In this document: piece by piece, positions 4,848 to 6,138 of the stretch
Layout of the letters: each line of letters begins with the position of its first letter
How positions within the stretch are numbered: position 1 is the first letter of the stretch
Origin: Candidatus Omnitrophota bacterium
GTDB taxonomy: Bacteria > Omnitrophota > Gorgyraeia > Gygaellales > Profunditerraquicolaceae
Direction: 5' to 3'
Length of the DNA: 6,138 nt
NCBI GenBank assembly: GCA_018818365.1
Contig: JAHISH010000127.1
Span: 1 to 6,138, forward strand
Program-made: the position numbers and the translations under genes
Notes under the pieces: generated by a model
Database searches by the model: none
What the model was told of the DNA's origin: nothing
The model's input: only the letters and a program-made list of their open reading frames with translations

Positions 4848-6138
4848 ATGAATGAGAATATATCGGAGTTATTGGTTTGTCTTATTCGCGAAAGCCTTTC
4901 AAAATTAGGCTATGCGCAGGTGGGTGATTTTTATCTTGATCTGCCTACGGATAGCCGGTTTGGGGATCTCTCGACCAATATCGCCTTACAGCTGAGTAAG
5001 CGCGCGAAAGTCAACCCTCGCCAGCTTGCCTCTGACCTGGTAAAGGCCATGCAGCCTTCTTTAGAGAAAGAGCCGTTACGATCTTTGATCAGCCAGGTCA
5101 AGATCGAAGGAGCGGGTTTCATTAATCTCTATTTTACCGGCCACTATTTTTATACGCAGCTCAAAGAAGTCCTTGCGCAAGGCAAAGATACCTTCAAGTC
5201 TGATTTCGGCAAAGGCAAGAAGGTCCTTCTTGAATTTGTCAGTGCCAATCCTACGGGGCCTCTTTCGGTTGCCCACGCGCGTCAGGGAGCAGTGGGAGAC
5301 TCGTTAGCCAATATTATGGTCTTCCTGGGGTTTGAGGTCTCCCGCGAATATTATCTGAATGATGAGGGTAATCAGATCAATATCCTGGGTAATTCCGTTT
5401 CCCTGCGGCTTAAGGAGTTAGAGGGGCAGCGCATAGAGTTCCCGGAGAACCATTATCAGGGGGAGTATATTTATGATATCGCCCGCCGGTTGCAAGCCCA
5501 GAAGCAGAAGGACTGCGACATCGGCGAGTATGCGGGAAATTTTATCCTGGCAATCATCAAGCAGGAGCTAACTGATTTTGGCATTTCTTTTGATTGTTGG
5601 TATTCGCAAAAAGAGCTTCGCCTGCGGGGAGATATTGAGCGTGTGTTGGAGGAATTAAAGGCGCGTGGTTTTGTCTATGCGCAGGAGGGAGCAACCTGGT
5701 TTAAGTCAACTAATTTTTCCGATGACAAAGATAGGGTGCTCATCAAGAGCGACGGTTCTTACACGTATCTTGCCCCGGATATTGCGTATCATAAGACTAA
5801 ATTTGAGAGGGGTTTCACCTGGCTGATTAACCTGTGGGGCCCTGACCACCATGGATATATCGGGAGGTTAAAAGCTTCGGTTCAGGCGTTAGGGTATCCC
5901 GAAGATTCGCTTGCCGTAATAATCGTACAGCTTGCTTCGATTTACCGGGAAGGCAAAGTCATTGAGATGTCCACGCGAAAGGGGCAATATATTACCTTGC
6001 GCGAAGTCCTTGATGAGGTAGGCAAAGATGCCGCACGATTTTTCTTTCTCATGCGCCGTACCTCCAGCCATCTTGATTTTGACCTGGAAGTGGCCAAGAA
6101 ACAGAATGCGGAGAATCCGGTCTATTATGTGCAGTATG
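4848..6138 (+). CDS. argS: Arginyl-tRNA synthetase, 5' part (3' end outside the window)
   Basis: This class Ia synthetase charges tRNA-Arg with arginine. The frame is open from ATG at 4848 to the window edge, giving 430 residues of an expected 550-570. The N-terminal tRNA-recognition domain spans about 1-97 (DSRFGDLSTNIALQLSKRAK, EGAGFINLYF). The catalytic domain follows with SANPTGPLSVAHARQGAVGD (132-151), NDEGNQINILGN (171-182), YLAPDIAYHKTKFERGF (307-323) and WGPDHHGYIGRL (330-341). Both ATP signatures are divergent. The HIGH position reads SVAH (140-143), and the KMSKS position reads EMSTRKG (373-379). Variants of both occur in ArgRS, whose KMSKS is often degenerate, so loss of activity is not implied. 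The window stops in NPVYYVQY, at the beginning of the DALR anticodon-binding domain. AAGGAG at 4831-4836 lies 11 bases before the ATG, slightly long. Identity is secure. Confidence 0.96.
   Translation, partial: MNENISELLVCLIRESLSKLGYAQVGDFYLDLPTDSRFGDLSTNIALQLSKRAKVNPRQLASDLVKAMQPSLEKEPLRSLISQVKIEGAGFINLYFTGHYFYTQLKEVLAQGKDTFKSDFGKGKKVLLEFVSANPTGPLSVAHARQGAVGDSLANIMVFLGFEVSREYYLNDEGNQINILGNSVSLRLKELEGQRIEFPENHYQGEYIYDIARRLQAQKQKDCDIGEYAGNFILAIIKQELTDFGISFDCWYSQKELRLRGDIERVLEELKARGFVYAQEGATWFKSTNFSDDKDRVLIKSDGSYTYLAPDIAYHKTKFERGFTWLINLWGPDHHGYIGRLKASVQALGYPEDSLAVIIVQLASIYREGKVIEMSTRKGQYITLREVLDEVGKDAARFFFLMRRTSSHLDFDLEVAKKQNAENPVYYVQY

Noticed and set aside
1..6138. CRISPR arrays, tRNA/rRNA genes, transposase genes
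   Set aside because: No regularly spaced repeats, cloverleaf, rRNA sequence or transposase motif was seen on either strand.

Overview
The window looks like a stretch of chromosome from an uncultured environmental bacterium. It carries six protein genes recognisable by family plus one 49-residue zinc-ribbon gene, all on the + strand and closely packed. The gene set, the codon usage read by eye and the short CTGCC/GGCAG intergenic hairpins remind me of Candidatus Omnitrophota (OP3) or a related candidate phylum. That placement is an inference; nothing in the window proves it.

Region 1 (2-3837) is a tight four-gene unit. It starts with the 3' part of trpB, followed by a complete trpA four bases later. 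An M16 zinc peptidase starts on GTG and overlaps trpA by 8 bases. A CNNM/CorC-type membrane protein with a CBS pair follows after 12 bases. TrpB and TrpA are the two subunits of tryptophan synthase. The peptidase and the transporter-like protein appear to share the transcript without any obvious metabolic link.

Region 2 (3838-4142) is a 305-base gap without a convincing gene, and it is the most interesting part of the window. A 210-base segment is bracketed by two identical 14-base direct repeats, the first of which contains the last four codons and stop of the CNNM gene. The segment can fold into a multi-stem structure: a long outer stem, a 10-bp inner stem with one bulge, two inner hairpin arms, and a GNRA-capped hairpin beside the right repeat. 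It looks like a structured insertion (MITE-like) or an undescribed RNA. The rest of the gap holds a possible promoter with an overlapping dyad.

Region 3 (4143-4714) has a 49-residue DUF5679-type zinc ribbon and rsfS (ribosomal silencing factor), followed by a strong terminator hairpin. The rsfS reading frame has no ATG, GTG or TTG near its expected beginning. Its best start is an ATA codon 8 bases after a perfect AAGGAGG.

Region 4 (4715-6138) is a 133-base structured leader and the first 430 codons of argS (arginyl-tRNA synthetase), which runs off the right edge. DUF5679, rsfS and argS form a translation-related neighbourhood. The terminator suggests argS is transcribed separately or by attenuated readthrough.
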